DNA of 64,000 nucleotides from Thermothelomyces thermophilus ATCC 42464 (taxonomy: Eukaryota > Ascomycota > Sordariomycetes > Sordariales > Chaetomiaceae). Position 1 is the stretch's first letter, and every line of letters begins with the position of its first letter. Made by a program: the position numbers and the translations under genes. The notes under the pieces were generated by a model. It had not been told where the DNA came from, searched no databases, and worked only from the letters and a program-made list of their open reading frames with translations. The stretch lies in contig NC_016472.1 of assembly GCF_000226095.1 (NCBI RefSeq), positions 5,952,001 to 6,016,000 on the forward strand. The letters are read 5' to 3'. Of this stretch, positions 34,000 through 44,775 are shown one piece after another.

Positions 34000-35109
34000 A
34001 TGGACCCATCGGCGCACAGGGGATCCCCGTCCCACCCGCTTCCGCGCAGCCACGACGACGGCAACAACGACGACAATCTGCAGACGGTTCACTTCGCCGG
34101 GCCGGAGTCGTTGGCCAGCTCCAGGATCTATCAGCCAACAGCGCGACGCGACAGGTCTCCCGCCGCCGCATCTTCCGCCGCCCTGCCATCAGTGTACTGG
34201 GACAACAAGAAGAACAACAGGGAGGTCGACGGCGAGAGTGACGCCAACCTCGCCGGATACACGTTTTACCGCGAACCAACCCCGACGCCCCCCGAGGATG
34301 AGTCCCCAGAGAAGAGTGTGGGCCATGGGGGACCGCGTCCGGCCGCCTTCACAGACAGCTCGACGGCCGGTGGGGGGACGATACGAAGCGATGGCGAGTA
34401 CAGCCAGAGGCCTCTAAACCTTGGTGGGGCGGCAGGCTGGAGTGTCGATGCCGGCAGCAACAGCCTAGTAATATCACCCGCGGCCAGAAAGAAGGCACTT
34501 TGGGGTATCTTCGCGGTTGGCGCCTTGATATTGATCGGCGTCGCCGTTGGCGTTGGGGTCGGCTTGGGCGTGGGCCTGAAGGCAAAGGGAGGAGCGGCGG
34601 CAGAACCCACGGATACGCCCTCAAGGTTTGCATATACGAACATGTATCGATTTCCTCACTGATGGTGTTTCTGACGGCGCCGTAGTTCAATACCTGAGCT
34701 GGGACCGAACACGAGCCCTATCCCAACAGAAGCTCCCACCATAACTCCCGGGGGCACCGGAGCCTCGGCAGACACCACGACCGGGTCGCCGCCGGCTCCT
34801 CGACCGACCTACAACTCGGATTGCCCTGCGCTAAACAACACTATTTATCACGTTCCCGGTTCCACCAAGAGCTTCCTTCGAGTGTGTGGTGTCGACTACG
34901 GCGGCAGCGGTGCCACGGATCTCGCCCAGGCCTGGACTGACAGCATGGCTGATTGCATGAACAGTTGTGCCTCATTCGACCAGTGCACAGGTTGTGCATG
35001 GGGTTACCTAGATGGGGACGAAGGGGCCCAGCACCGGTGCTATATGAAGAAGGACCTCAAGAAGGCACATCAAGCGGACAGTGATTGGTGCTTTGCCATA
35101 TTACAGTGA
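34000..35109 (+). CDS. single-pass membrane protein with Cys-rich (Apple/PAN-like) domain
   Basis: Two exons, 34000-34625 and 34686-35109, giving 349 aa; the 60-nt intron is GTTTGC...CGTAG. The first ~165 residues are disordered and hydrophilic, likely cytosolic. A Gly/Val-rich transmembrane segment (about 168-192, ending in a Lys-Ala-Lys stop) follows. A Pro/Thr-rich stalk (about 205-265) leads to a C-terminal Cys-rich domain (about 275-349) with eight Cys and the block SMADCMNSCASFDQCTGCAW, similar to PAN/Apple-type modules of fungal cell-surface proteins. No signal peptide is seen, so a type II topology with the Cys-rich domain outside is inferred. The function is unknown; sensing or wall binding is possible. 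Confidence 0.75.
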
Positions 35110-35668
35110 CTTCCACGGCGCCGCCGTGTGGTTGCACTCACGGATGGAAACAGGATATACCCACGGATACGAACTTGAATACTACTTACTAATACATAAT
35201 AATGACTCTATGGCCCTCTTCGCCGCCCTCTTTCATGTTTTCAATCACAGGAGCAATGGGCCCCCAGATGTTTATTTTCTCTATTCTTGTGCTTTGCTAT
35301 GTTCCGAAGTGATGGGCACTAACCGGATGGCTTTGAAAGCGGTAATTATCTTGTAGATAGGAATCTCAAAGTCCCAGTTGATCAAGAGACTCGAACATTA
35401 GTCCAATGCGTAAACTTGGTAATACCAATATTTCAGGAGGTAATAAATATCCAAGGGGGTGATGATGCCTCCAACTTTGTGGGAGTGTTGCGTTGGCGCA
35501 GATTGTGGTCAACTTGACGTCATCCGTTCTGTTCCTTAATTATAATTCAGATCTGGACCACAAGGAACTTTCAATCCCAGGCAATCAAGCGCATTGAAGG
35601 GGTGCTCTGAAGCCAACAACAAACTCTTCAACGTGCCGCAGATAGTCATTGCCAATTAGGTTTCCAAC
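35110..35668. other. intergenic, promoter of the PRISE gene
   Basis: 559 bp with no supported gene. Poly-T and AT-rich stretches near 35170-35200 and 35535 are the only notable features. Confidence 0.4.
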
Positions 35669-37193
35669 ATGGCATCCGCAATCGTAGTCGGCGCCACAGG
35701 TGAGTGTTCTTTTCGCATGATATTCTCACCCCCCGAAAATCGAGCCCTATGATCACTCACGCCGCTTAATTAGGCATTCTCGGCCGAGAAATAGTGAAGC
35801 AGCTCGCAAAGAGTCCGGAGAAGTGGAAGACCATCTATGCCCTCTCCCGCAGCAAGAAGGATGAGTATCCGCCCAACGTTGTGCCCAAGCACATCGACCT
35901 CCTGAGCTCGGCCGACCAGATGGCCCAAGACCTGCGGGGCGTCGAGGCCGAGTACATCTTTTTCGCTGCCTATCTCCAGAAGGACACGGAACAGGAGAAT
36001 TGGCAGGTGAACGGTAATTAATTAGGCGCCTTTTGTTCTTGGGCTCTGTTGGAAGCCCCCCGTAAACAATAATAGAAGACATTGACGTCCCAGGCAGGCG
36101 ATATGCTTTCCAACTTCCTCTCGGCCGTTTCTCACGCAAAGACCAAGCGCATCCTCCTCGTCACCGGCGCTAAGCAGTACGGCGTGCACCTCGGGCAGCC
36201 CAAGAACCCGCTCCTCGAGACCGACCCCTGGCTCACGTCGGACCCGTTCCCGCCCAATTTCTACTACCGCCAGCAGACCATCCTCCACGACTTCTGCGCC
36301 GAGCACCGGGGCATCCACTGGACCGTCACGTATCCCAACGACGTGATCGGTTTCGCCAAGGGCAACTTTATGAACCTGGCCACGGGCATCGGCCTCTACG
36401 CGGCCGTGAGCCGGGAGCTCGCGCCGGACGAGGGCCTGACCTTCCCCGGCTCGCCGACCTTCTACACCCGCTTCGACACGTTCACGTCGTCGAGGCTGCA
36501 CGCCCGCTTCTGCGAGTGGGCCGCGCTCGAGCCCCGCGCCGCCGACCAGGCCTTCAACGTGGTCAATGGCGACGCCCAGAGCTGGCAGGACCTGTGGCCG
36601 CGCCTGGCCAGGCGGTTCGGCACGCGCGTCCGGGAGGATCAGTTCTCCCGGCCCCCCGCGGCGGGGGCGGCCACGAGCGGCTGCGAGTCCAGGACCGAGC
36701 TGGGCGACACCCCGCCCATCAGCGTCGCCGCCAAGGAGGCCGGGCTCGTCGGGCGCGTCAGGGGCAGCGCGCTGGAGCAGACGGTGAGCCTGGCCAAGTG
36801 GAGCCGGAGGGAGGACGTCCGCGAGGCCTGGGACAGGCTGGCGGAGCGAGAGGGCCTCCAGAAGGACGCGTTCGACAACGCGACGTGGGCGTTTGTCGAC
36901 TTTGAGCTCGGGCGCGACTACGACATCGTGCTGAGCATGAGCAAGGCCAGGGAGGCTGGCTGGACAGGGTGAGCTGCACTCTTTCCCGCTCCCAAGAATT
37001 CCCCCCGGGCCCCCCCCCCCCCCCCCTCTTAAAACAAAAAAAAAACCATGAGCTGGGATCGGGGGAGGGATATTTGGCTGGCGAGGTCAAGATTTGCTGA
37101 CGGAAACTCAACAGGTACCAGGACACGTGGAAGGCGTTCTCTGACGTCTTTGGCGAGCTCGAGGCGGCCAGAGTGCTCCCCAAGACGCATTAA
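35669..37193 (+). CDS. PRISE-type NAD(P)-dependent reductase (SDR75-like)
   Basis: Four exons: 35669-35699, 35774-36013, 36098-36968 and 37115-37193, giving 406 aa. The N-terminus carries the Rossmann motif GATGILGREI (Gly-x-x-Gly-x-x-Gly). The VTGAKQYGVHLG and YPNDVIGF blocks are typical of progesterone 5-beta-reductase/iridoid synthase-like (PRISE) enzymes, which reduce enones with NADPH. Fungal members are often found in secondary metabolism or detoxification. The last intron (36969-37114) holds a 17-nt C run and a nearby A run, a polymerase-slippage-prone tract. The splice GG|G then yields Gly-Tyr-Gln-Asp-Thr-Trp, keeping frame to the stop at 37193. Substrate unknown. Confidence 0.85.
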
Positions 37194-38201
37194 CCGATGT
37201 CCATCCCCGGAGGGTCTAATTAATGGGGGAGCTGACCTGTGGCATGGTTTGTATGGGTTTCATGTGGTATATTGAGGTCAACTTGTTACGATGTACGATG
37301 TCGTTGGTTGGATCGTCTGTGATCAAGAATAAAAGGATGGCAGGTGATGATGGCCAAAATGTGTCTGTTTACCCTCATCAGCTTCACGAAAACTGATCAG
37401 AGAGCGCGAATCCAACCCTACCTATTACCTCTCTATTCAGCTGCCAAAAAAAGCATATTAGTCGCTACAATCTTGCACCTTAATTAATTAGTGTACCAAC
37501 ATGGCGACTGATAATTAACTGTGGCCTGGAGGGGTTTGGGCGCCCTTATAGCCCACCATTCTGGCCGTGGTTCCCTAACGGGAACCGGTTCTCTGTTTTG
37601 GTTCCGATAGGTTTTAATTCCGGAGTGGTCCGAACTTAGTAGGTAGTCAGCCTCTGTCGAAAAGCAAAAGCGACGCCGCAATTGCCCGCCAGCAATTGCA
37701 CCTTAAGTGTGGGTATTCTGACAGAAGCATTGGTTTTCATCCAAGGAATTAGATCCGCTAATTACAGATTAATTACGCTATGTCAAGCTTTCTTCTTTTT
37801 TTTTTTTACACACCTACGAGCATGTCCAAGAAACTGTATTATCAGCCAACATGCGGTCCAAAGCCTGCTGTCTCTCTGATGGCCTGGGAATTTGCATCAA
37901 CGCACTCCGATCTCGCTGCTCATATGCGCGGGTTGAATGGGTCCTGGTCCAACCACTTCATCGTCTACTTCTCTTGGGAGAGGGGTGGGTCTGGCAACAC
38001 CTCCTTTCTCGCTCAGGCAGCCAAACTGAGCCAATACAGAGGCTCCACTGACTAAAGTTATCAGATGATCTGATTAGATCCTATCTCGTACAATTATCGC
38101 GGCCGCCAGGCACCCCTCAATTTCCCCTCGTTCTCCTCTCAGCCATTGCCGCCGCCAGCATTCGTCCTGGCTCTGCTGCAACCGCTTCGCATCCGGCAGC
38201 C
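37194..38201. other. intergenic, promoter of the ferric-reductase-like gene
   Basis: 1.0 kb with no supported gene. It holds a TTAATTAATTA motif near 37481 and a T-run near 37790-37808. Confidence 0.4.
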
Positions 38202-40331
38202 ATGAACCGCGCAGAGCCGTGCCGACGAATGCAGGGTGCTATGCAAGATGCACTGCCAATATTTTTGCGCGCCCTCTGCAAGACGGGGCTTACCGCGCTC
38301 AGCGACGACGACGACGACGACGACCTCAACTGGAGGAATGACCCAGAGAAAGTGGAGTACATCCAACAGCTCCTCGACTTGCTTTATGAGTCCCGGGCGA
38401 TCATCCGCTGTTACAATGTCGTCCTCGTCCTGATCGTGTTGGCGCTGGCGGTGTGGCACTGGGCGGAAACACGAAGCGACGAAAGGAAGTGGCGGCGACT
38501 GATGAGGCAGCCACCGGGAGGCGACACCTCTGATGGAACGGCATCTACCCCGGCTGGGCTTCTGTCGAGCATCGCTATCGCCGGAACCGCAACTCCGCCT
38601 CCCGATGCCAAGGACAATATCGACATCGAGAGGATTCCCCTGTTGACCCGACACGGCCAGAACCGGACAACAGCGAAGCCGCGGATGGGAGCCAGAATCA
38701 GTAGGGCGGTGAGGTGTTGGCTTACACGGCAACCGGCTCCCCTACCCGTCATCAACAGGACTCTGCCCTCCAACGGCACGTCGCTCTTTATCCTCGCCTG
38801 GCTGGCCATCAACGTCTTCTTCCACCTGTACCACCTCCCGATGAGGTCCGACTTCTTCTTCATCTTCGCCGACCGCACCGGCTGCGTCTTCGCCGTCAAC
38901 CTGCCCCTGCTCTACCTCCTCAGCGCCAAGAACCAGCCGCTACGCCGGCTGACGGGCTACTCCTACGAGGCCCTCAACATCTTCCACCGCCGCGTCGGCG
39001 AGCTGCTCTGCTTCGAGGCCGCCCTGCACTTTGTCAGCATGCTCCTCTGGCAGTTCCTGCTCGCGCGCGAGTGGCTGATCGCCTCGCGCTCCGCCTACGT
39101 CTACTTCACGCACCCCATCATCCTCTGCGGCATCGGCGCCCTCGTCTGCTACGAGCTCCTCTTCTTCACCTCGCTTGCCTCCTTCCGCCAACGGTGGTAC
39201 GAGCTCTTCCTCGCCAGCCACGTCCTCCTGCAGGCCCTGGGCCTCGTCCTCCTCTGGTTCCACTACCCGACCGCCCGGCCCTACGCCGCCGCCGCCCTGC
39301 TCATCTTCCTCGCCGACCGTCTCGTCTGGCGCCTCGGCCTCAAGAGCGCCCGCGTCCAGGCGGACCTGCGCCCCCTCGATGGCGACACGCTGATCTTGGA
39401 GGCCCGCTGGGACATATTACCCCCGCCCTCCCCGCCGCGCCGGTCTTGCCGCTGGTGGCGGAGTCCATCTTTCCTCGCCCGCCAGACGGTGCTCCACGGC
39501 TGGCACCCGACCGACCACGTCTTCCTAACCGTCCCTGCCCTGTCGCCCCTGCAGGCGCACCCCTTTACCATCGCCTCCGCGGCGCCGGGGAGGCCCCACG
39601 AGGAGCTGCGCCGGGGGACAAGCACAAAACAAGAACTAGAAGGAGTAGATGGAGAAGGAGAAGGATCTCCGGAAGGAGGGCAAACACCAACCGCCTACCC
39701 CATTCCCCCCATTCCCACCACCGCCGCCGCCGTGACCCCGCGGCCGGCGCGGCTGACGCTCCTGATCCGCGCCTACGCGGGCTTCACACGGGACCTGCTG
39801 CACCTCTCGCGGCAGGCCGGGCGCGTGTCGGCGCGGGTGGACGGGCCGTACGGCTCGCCGCACGCGCTGGGCATGCTGCGGGCGAGCGGGAGCGCGGTGC
39901 TCGTCGCGGGGGGCAGCGGGATCGCGGTGGCGCTGCCGCTCGTCTGGGCGCTGCTTCCTCCCGGCTCCGGCCCCGGCTCCGGCGGGGGCGGCCATCGGGA
40001 CGAGGACAGGGAGGACCGGACGGTGCGCCTGCTCTGGGTGACGCACGCGCGCGAGCATCGCGAGTGGGTGCTGCCGCGGCGCGGGGAGCTGGACGAGTGC
40101 GTCCGGCGGGGGCTGGACCTGGTGATTCCCGAGCCGACGGCCGAGGCCGGGCGCCCGGACGTGGTCGGCATGGTCCAAGGGTGGATCGAGGCCGCCGCCG
40201 CCGAGGGGAGGGAGGTCGGCGTGGTCGTGTCCGGGCCGGACGGGCTGAACCGGGCGGTGAGGAACGCGTGTGCGGACGCTATCGGGAAGGGGAAGAAGGT
40301 GCGGGTGGCGGTGGAGAAGTTTGGATGGTGA
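38202..40331 (+). CDS. ferric-reductase-like transmembrane flavocytochrome
   Basis: Intronless, 709 aa, ATG 38202. After a N-terminal helix with an Asp run, a first membrane segment lies near 65-85, followed by a disordered loop and a six-helix core (about 190-390). The core holds His residues in pairs typical of ferric reductases/NOX (HRRVGELL and HFVSML; ASHVLLQ and WFHYP). The FAD-binding motif HPFTIAS is near 454 and the NAD(P)H-binding GGSGIA near 570. It therefore fits the FRE family, which reduces Fe(III) or Cu(II) at the cell surface. A long Gly/Pro-rich insert near 475-515 interrupts the FAD/NAD region. It lies 12 kb from the copper protein, but no link is shown. Confidence 0.85.
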   Translation: MNRAEPCRRMQGAMQDALPIFLRALCKTGLTALSDDDDDDDLNWRNDPEKVEYIQQLLDLLYESRAIIRCYNVVLVLIVLALAVWHWAETRSDERKWRRLMRQPPGGDTSDGTASTPAGLLSSIAIAGTATPPPDAKDNIDIERIPLLTRHGQNRTTAKPRMGARISRAVRCWLTRQPAPLPVINRTLPSNGTSLFILAWLAINVFFHLYHLPMRSDFFFIFADRTGCVFAVNLPLLYLLSAKNQPLRRLTGYSYEALNIFHRRVGELLCFEAALHFVSMLLWQFLLAREWLIASRSAYVYFTHPIILCGIGALVCYELLFFTSLASFRQRWYELFLASHVLLQALGLVLLWFHYPTARPYAAAALLIFLADRLVWRLGLKSARVQADLRPLDGDTLILEARWDILPPPSPPRRSCRWWRSPSFLARQTVLHGWHPTDHVFLTVPALSPLQAHPFTIASAAPGRPHEELRRGTSTKQELEGVDGEGEGSPEGGQTPTAYPIPPIPTTAAAVTPRPARLTLLIRAYAGFTRDLLHLSRQAGRVSARVDGPYGSPHALGMLRASGSAVLVAGGSGIAVALPLVWALLPPGSGPGSGGGGHRDEDREDRTVRLLWVTHAREHREWVLPRRGELDECVRRGLDLVIPEPTAEAGRPDVVGMVQGWIEAAAAEGREVGVVVSGPDGLNRAVRNACADAIGKGKKVRVAVEKFGW

Positions 40332-40680
40332 TTAATTAATATTACACCGATTTGATACAATAGAGAGGCATTTGTGTTGGGGGGAGGGATATTGAATAAT
40401 TATTAGACAAGATCATAACGGCATTTTTGGCACAGCACCACGAGCAACGAATAGAGTATACGGACAGACAGAAGCGAGCCGACTACGAGCCATACGAATC
40501 AATCTTGTTCATTCAAGGCATATTAGGTACACAAAATACACATTGTTCTCATCCTGCCTGCACTCGAGTCCCACAACCAAGTCCTACAACCAAGTCCCAC
40601 AACTATCAAGTAATTAAGGTACTTTTATGAAACATGACCACCCTGCCATAATTATCCAGCAGGCAAGGCAGGTTGCCGTT
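40332..40680. other. convergent intergenic region
   Basis: 349 bp between the reductase stop (+) and the LEA-like stop (-). AT-rich, with a TTAATTAATATT motif at about 40331-40342. No gene seen. Confidence 0.4.
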
Positions 40681-41004
40681 TTAGGACGTCCCCTTCCACT
40701 GCCCGGCCTTCTTGACTCCCTCGCCCGTCTCTCGCGCGCCACTCTCGAGCCCCGCCCCGATGTTGGTCACAGCGTCGCCGACGGGCTTCCCGGCCTCGCC
40801 GGTGACGCTGGTGACGGTCTCGCCTAGGCCTCGCGTCGCGGCGCCCAGGACGCCGCCGGCGGTCTCGGTCAGCCCGCCGACCGCGTTGCCGAGCGTGGAG
40901 GTGGTCCCCTTGGCGACATTGGTGACGGTCGACTGGACGCCGCCGGCCTTGTCTGTCGCGGTCTTGGCCTTCTGGTCGGTCTTGGTGTTCGAGGTGTCCG
41001 ACAT
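40681..41004 (-). CDS. small LEA-like/hydrophilin-like protein
   Basis: 107 aa, intronless, ATG 41004. The sequence is very rich in Gly, Thr, Ala, Lys and Val with no Cys, organised as repeating 11-mer-like blocks such as GLTETAGGVLGAATRGLGET, a pattern seen in LEA-like and hydrophilin-like fungal proteins. Such proteins are usually induced by desiccation, heat or sporulation and stabilise membranes or other proteins. The AT-rich upstream (41005-41230) may serve as its promoter. Function inferred from composition only. Confidence 0.7.
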   Translation of the reverse strand: MSDTSNTKTDQKAKTATDKAGGVQSTVTNVAKGTTSTLGNAVGGLTETAGGVLGAATRGLGETVTSVTGEAGKPVGDAVTNIGAGLESGARETGEGVKKAGQWKGTS

Positions 41005-42354
41005 GGTGTAATTAGACTTTTTTGTTTGGGTCTGGGGGAGTAGTAATAATTATTCAGGAGAAAAATATGTTTTGTGCTGTTCTTTGTACAGATACAGTGT
41101 ATTAATTATCGAATAATATGCAATTGATGGTGATCTCTTGTTCGGACTTGCAGAGTAGAGGTCATGAAGATGATCAGAACAGGCTTGCACTTTTACAAAT
41201 CAGAGCTACTAATTAATTAATAGGCGGATTATAATAGGGAACAGACAACTGGTGGCGAGCCTGATGTCACATAGGTACCGTACCATGCGTCATCTGGTCC
41301 GGGGGGTTCCTGAATATAGGGACTTGGACATCATGCCCACGTGGGTTTTTGCCGTCATGATGCGTTGAGTCGGCAAGTGTTCGATTGCTGCTTGATGCCA
41401 GTGTGCGTGTGAGAGCCGACTAATACTGCTTGCTGTTCATCATTTCCGTTCGAGTCAAAAATGTCCAAACCCGCTATCTCATTGGTATCGTGGAATGAAT
41501 GTCATCCTCAAAGGGAATCAAAACAATCCTTGTACGCTGGAAAGGAGTGCGAGTCGTGATGCGTACGTAATTAATTACTTTTCGTTGGCGGTTCTTTTCT
41601 GTATACCTAGGTACGGAGTAGTTTCTCCGGAAATCAATGCGCAGATAATTATACTGTGTAGGTATGTATGTAATCCGTATATACGGACGTACACAGTACA
41701 TACTTGTGGTGGTCGGGCCCCACTAGGGCTCCCGGCCCCACCAGGGTTACAGCCACCCATATCTTCCTGCACGGTGGCCCCAGTCAGCCTTCGCTTCCTT
41801 CGACCACCACTTACCAGCAGCAGTAGCAGTTAAACGAAGATACTATAGTTCGCTTTCCGCATCCCACAGTACATCCATTTAATGCACTCTGGCCCGTGAT
41901 TGATTGTCACTGCTGATAGTCGGTTTTCCATTTCGAGGTCAAGCTTGAAATAGCGAGTTTGAAAATATAGCTATTGGTTCTCTTGCCTGGCCACTCTCGG
42001 TCAGGTAGGTTCTCATAACAGACACCTGTCGCCATCGGGAATCAAGACAAATTTCAGACACATCAGACCACTGCTGCAGGTACGTCGCTATCGACGTGTC
42101 CAAAGACGGTGAAGCTTTGGTACCTACGAAGTACCCGTGACACTCTTCAGATTCGCCACTGCACGAGATAATAGCCTGAGGAGGAAAGAATACGGAACAT
42201 TAAGTACCTCGATTGAGCACACATCTCCGCACTTTCCTCTTGGGCCGAGTTACATCCCCCAAGCTTCAAAAATCTGCAGAACACACCACGTCACACCAAT
42301 ATCATCTATCATCAGGACACGAGCACCTTGAACTAAAACCGCCATCGCTCCGTC
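41005..42354. promoter_or_regulatory. divergent promoter region
   Basis: 1.35 kb between the LEA-like gene (-) and the 85-aa gene (+). Contains TTAATTAATTA near 41210 and TAATTAATTA near 41568. No coding exon is supported. Confidence 0.4.
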
Positions 42355-42791
42355 ATGGGCCATTCTTACCCCAAAAAGCCGAGCACCACGGCTCGCACAC
42401 CGCCCCGTAAGCAGACATCTATGATTCCCAAATGGAAGATGCCTATCCGGAAAAAAAAAAAAGAAAAAGAAAAAAAATGAAATGTGGACTTTGACATCCT
42501 CGAGCACCTGTCTTCGCGCTCATGCAAGCAATCGAAATCGATTTTTTTGATTAAAAAGCGCTTACCCGTCCAACACACGCTCCAGAATGGCAGGACGAGA
42601 TCCGCCACAAGTACTGCAACGCTCTCGACGTCGGCCGCGCGGGCAAGCCCAACAAGGTCCACCGCTGCTCCGCCTGCTTGGCCGTCAAGTCCCGCCTGAG
42701 CCGGTACCGCGACGGCAAGCAGGATTGCAAGGCCGCCCGCCGCGAGAAGATGAGCTGGCACCTGGGCGCCGGCGGGGATGAGACGGATTGA
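42355..42791 (+). CDS. 85-aa basic protein with three Cys, hypothetical
   Basis: Two exons, 42355-42406 and 42586-42791. The 179-nt intron is GTAAGC...CTCCAG and holds a long A-rich run. The second exon has strong coding character: DEIRHKYCNALDVGRAGKP and a CSAC pair inside a Lys/Arg-rich stretch, ending in a Gly-rich tail. Three Cys, many Arg and Lys. I do not recognise the family; it may be a small nucleic-acid-binding or mitochondrial protein. Composition unlike the flanks suggests a real conserved small gene rather than chance. Confidence 0.62.
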
Positions 42792-43314
42792 CCTAATAAC
42801 CAAGACCAGAATGTGTCGCTTTGTCACAGTCTGCAGCTCCAGGCCTAGGCCTAGGCCAATCCAAGAACACCTCGACGAGAAGGACGTCAACCGATGCTTA
42901 TAGAGAGAGAGAGAGAGGAGCAGGTAGCGCATTGGGAGTGAGGGTACAATGGGAAAGGGCATGTCAGCCAGTTCATGCTTCGGTCCAAGGAAAGCATAAA
43001 CGGGAGCTCTTGGGGAATAATAATAGAAACATTTGTTCCACTGCTTTATTCTTCCTTCTCTTTTTCCGACAACCACACCAATTTAGCTACTACTTATTAT
43101 GCATTTTGTCCAGATAGGGCCTCTGCAATTGCAACTCCTTTCTCTTGCAACAGCCTCGCCTGTTTGATGCCCGTATATGTGGTCTCGTGATGATCCCAGT
43201 TATCTTTTAAATGAGAACGATTTGGGTATGCTAATGTATAGGAGTTATATCACCGATGTTATATAATAAGTACACTGTACTCCCTAGTAACTAGGACGAA
43301 TCAGTGTATGTACG
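42792..43314. other. intergenic
   Basis: 523 bp with no gene. A short GA repeat lies near 42902-42918. It ends at the target-site duplication of the solo LTR. Confidence 0.4.
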
Positions 43315-43319
43315 GATAC

Positions 43320-43500
43320 TAATGGAAGATGGGTGTGGTAAAATCAAGATAGTTCAAATGTTTGATGTCTCTTCTTCTGTTTGATCCTATACGCTGGCCC
43401 TGGTATAAGAAGAGGGTAGAACAAAGAAACCAGGACCTATAGGGGCTTATCTAATCTAACCTTACATGAAGGACGCGTCTGTAGACAACGTACTGCATCA
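43320..43500 (-). repeat. solo LTR of the Gypsy-type family found at the right end
   Basis: 181 bp matching the LTR of the 50.8-64 kb retroelement over most of its length, including the 3' part gtagacaacgtact/gcatca. It is flanked by a perfect 5-bp target-site duplication GATAC (43315-43319 and 43501-43505). No internal element remains, so this is a solo LTR produced by LTR-LTR recombination. Strand is that of the full element. Somewhat shorter and less A+T-shifted than the full-length copies. Confidence 0.8.
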
Positions 43501-43792
43501 GATACCTTATATACTGCGCACCAACAAGAGCAGCCCCCCCCCCCGGTCCTGTATGTACAAGATACAAGCGGGTATCTTCCTCCCAACGCCCATGAAACCG
43601 AAAACGCCAAAGATAATATATGATCACGCCTGTTTTTCTTCTCCCTTTTGAAGCACCCATCATTACCCTCAACGCCATTCTCATCATGACCTAAGCACAT
43701 CCGGATCCGTGCATTCAAACAATCCGAACCCTCCGTGGGATTTTCTTTTAAAAAAAATTTGAAAAAGAAAGACGCTGCATCCCGTCTTCTCA

Positions 43793-44775
43793 TCAGACGC
43801 CCCCAAATCCAGCAGTAACGCCACCGGCAGCGGTATTATTATTATCAGCCGCCGCCAGGGACGCACGCATCGTCCCGGCAATCTTGGGCGGGACCCGCAA
43901 CCACTTCCCGCGCATGGCCCGCTGCGCCGGGGTCAGTAGCTGCAGCTCCTCCTGCTGCTGCCGCTGCCGCTGCCGCTGCTGCTGTTGCTGGAGGTGATGG
44001 TGACGGTGGTGGTGGTGATAGTGATGGTAGTGGTGATGGAGGTAGTGTTGTTGTTGTTGTTGTTGTTGTTGTTGCCGTGGCGGCGGCGGCGGCGACCGCG
44101 GCCGCGGTGTGGGCGGTCGCTGCGACAGTCCGATGCCGCCCGCGGGGCGGGCAAGTGCGGGCTGTAGCGAGGGCGGTCGGGGACGCCTTTGCTTCGTGCC
44201 GGCGCCGAATGTGACGTGGCGATGGTGGTCAGGACCGGGGCCGGAGGAAGGGGAGGGAGCTACGGGTGGAGTGCCGAGAAGGTCGTGGCGGAGGGTGTCC
44301 TCGTAGCTCTGTGGGTTGGGGATCGTCAGCCATGAGGGGAAGGAGGCAGGGATTGTAAGAAGAGAGGGCCACAGGGAAAAGGTAGTGCAGAGGTAATTAG
44401 GCATTCATAGATGTATATTAGAGGAAGCTCAAAGCCCAAAGGAACAGAGACGCACTGGAGGAGGTCCCGTAGGACGCGGGGCGTATGCCGGAGGGGTGAA
44501 CTCGGCGTCAATAGCCCACCGGGTGTAGAGCGGCAGGGGCTCGTCCTCGGCCTCATCAAGGATCGCGTACAGGTCGAGGGATAGGAAGCGGCGGGGATGC
44601 AAGACACGGTCGACACCGCGGGCAAGGGCGGGAACAGGGCGGCGCAGCCGCTCCAAATGGGGATCCGGGCGTCTCAGGCGCCAGAGGATATCGTGGAATG
44701 CAGGAAAGGTCTGTTGTTGATTCTGGTTTAGTGCCTTGCGATGGGTATTTTTTTGGGCAAGATAAGGCTTACCAT
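43793..44775 (-). CDS. poly-Gln/poly-His protein, hypothetical
   Basis: Exons on minus: 44773-44775 (ATG only), 44456-44710 and 43793-44308, giving 257 aa. The ATG is immediately followed by a GTAAGC donor, so the start codon sits alone before a 62-nt intron; an upstream coding exon instead of an ATG start cannot be excluded. Residues 2-87 are rich in Arg, Pro and Leu with a compact TFPAFHDILWRLRR block; the rest is low-complexity with a (Q)9 run, a His/Tyr run and a second Gln/Arg run, encoded by CAG/CAA and CAC/CAT repeats. No known domain. Such tracts are common in fungal regulatory or scaffold proteins. Confidence 0.55.

Noticed and set aside
38714-40339. 541-codon plus ORF overlapping the reductase
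   Set aside because: Arg/Pro-rich GC-driven shadow frame of the ferric-reductase-like gene.
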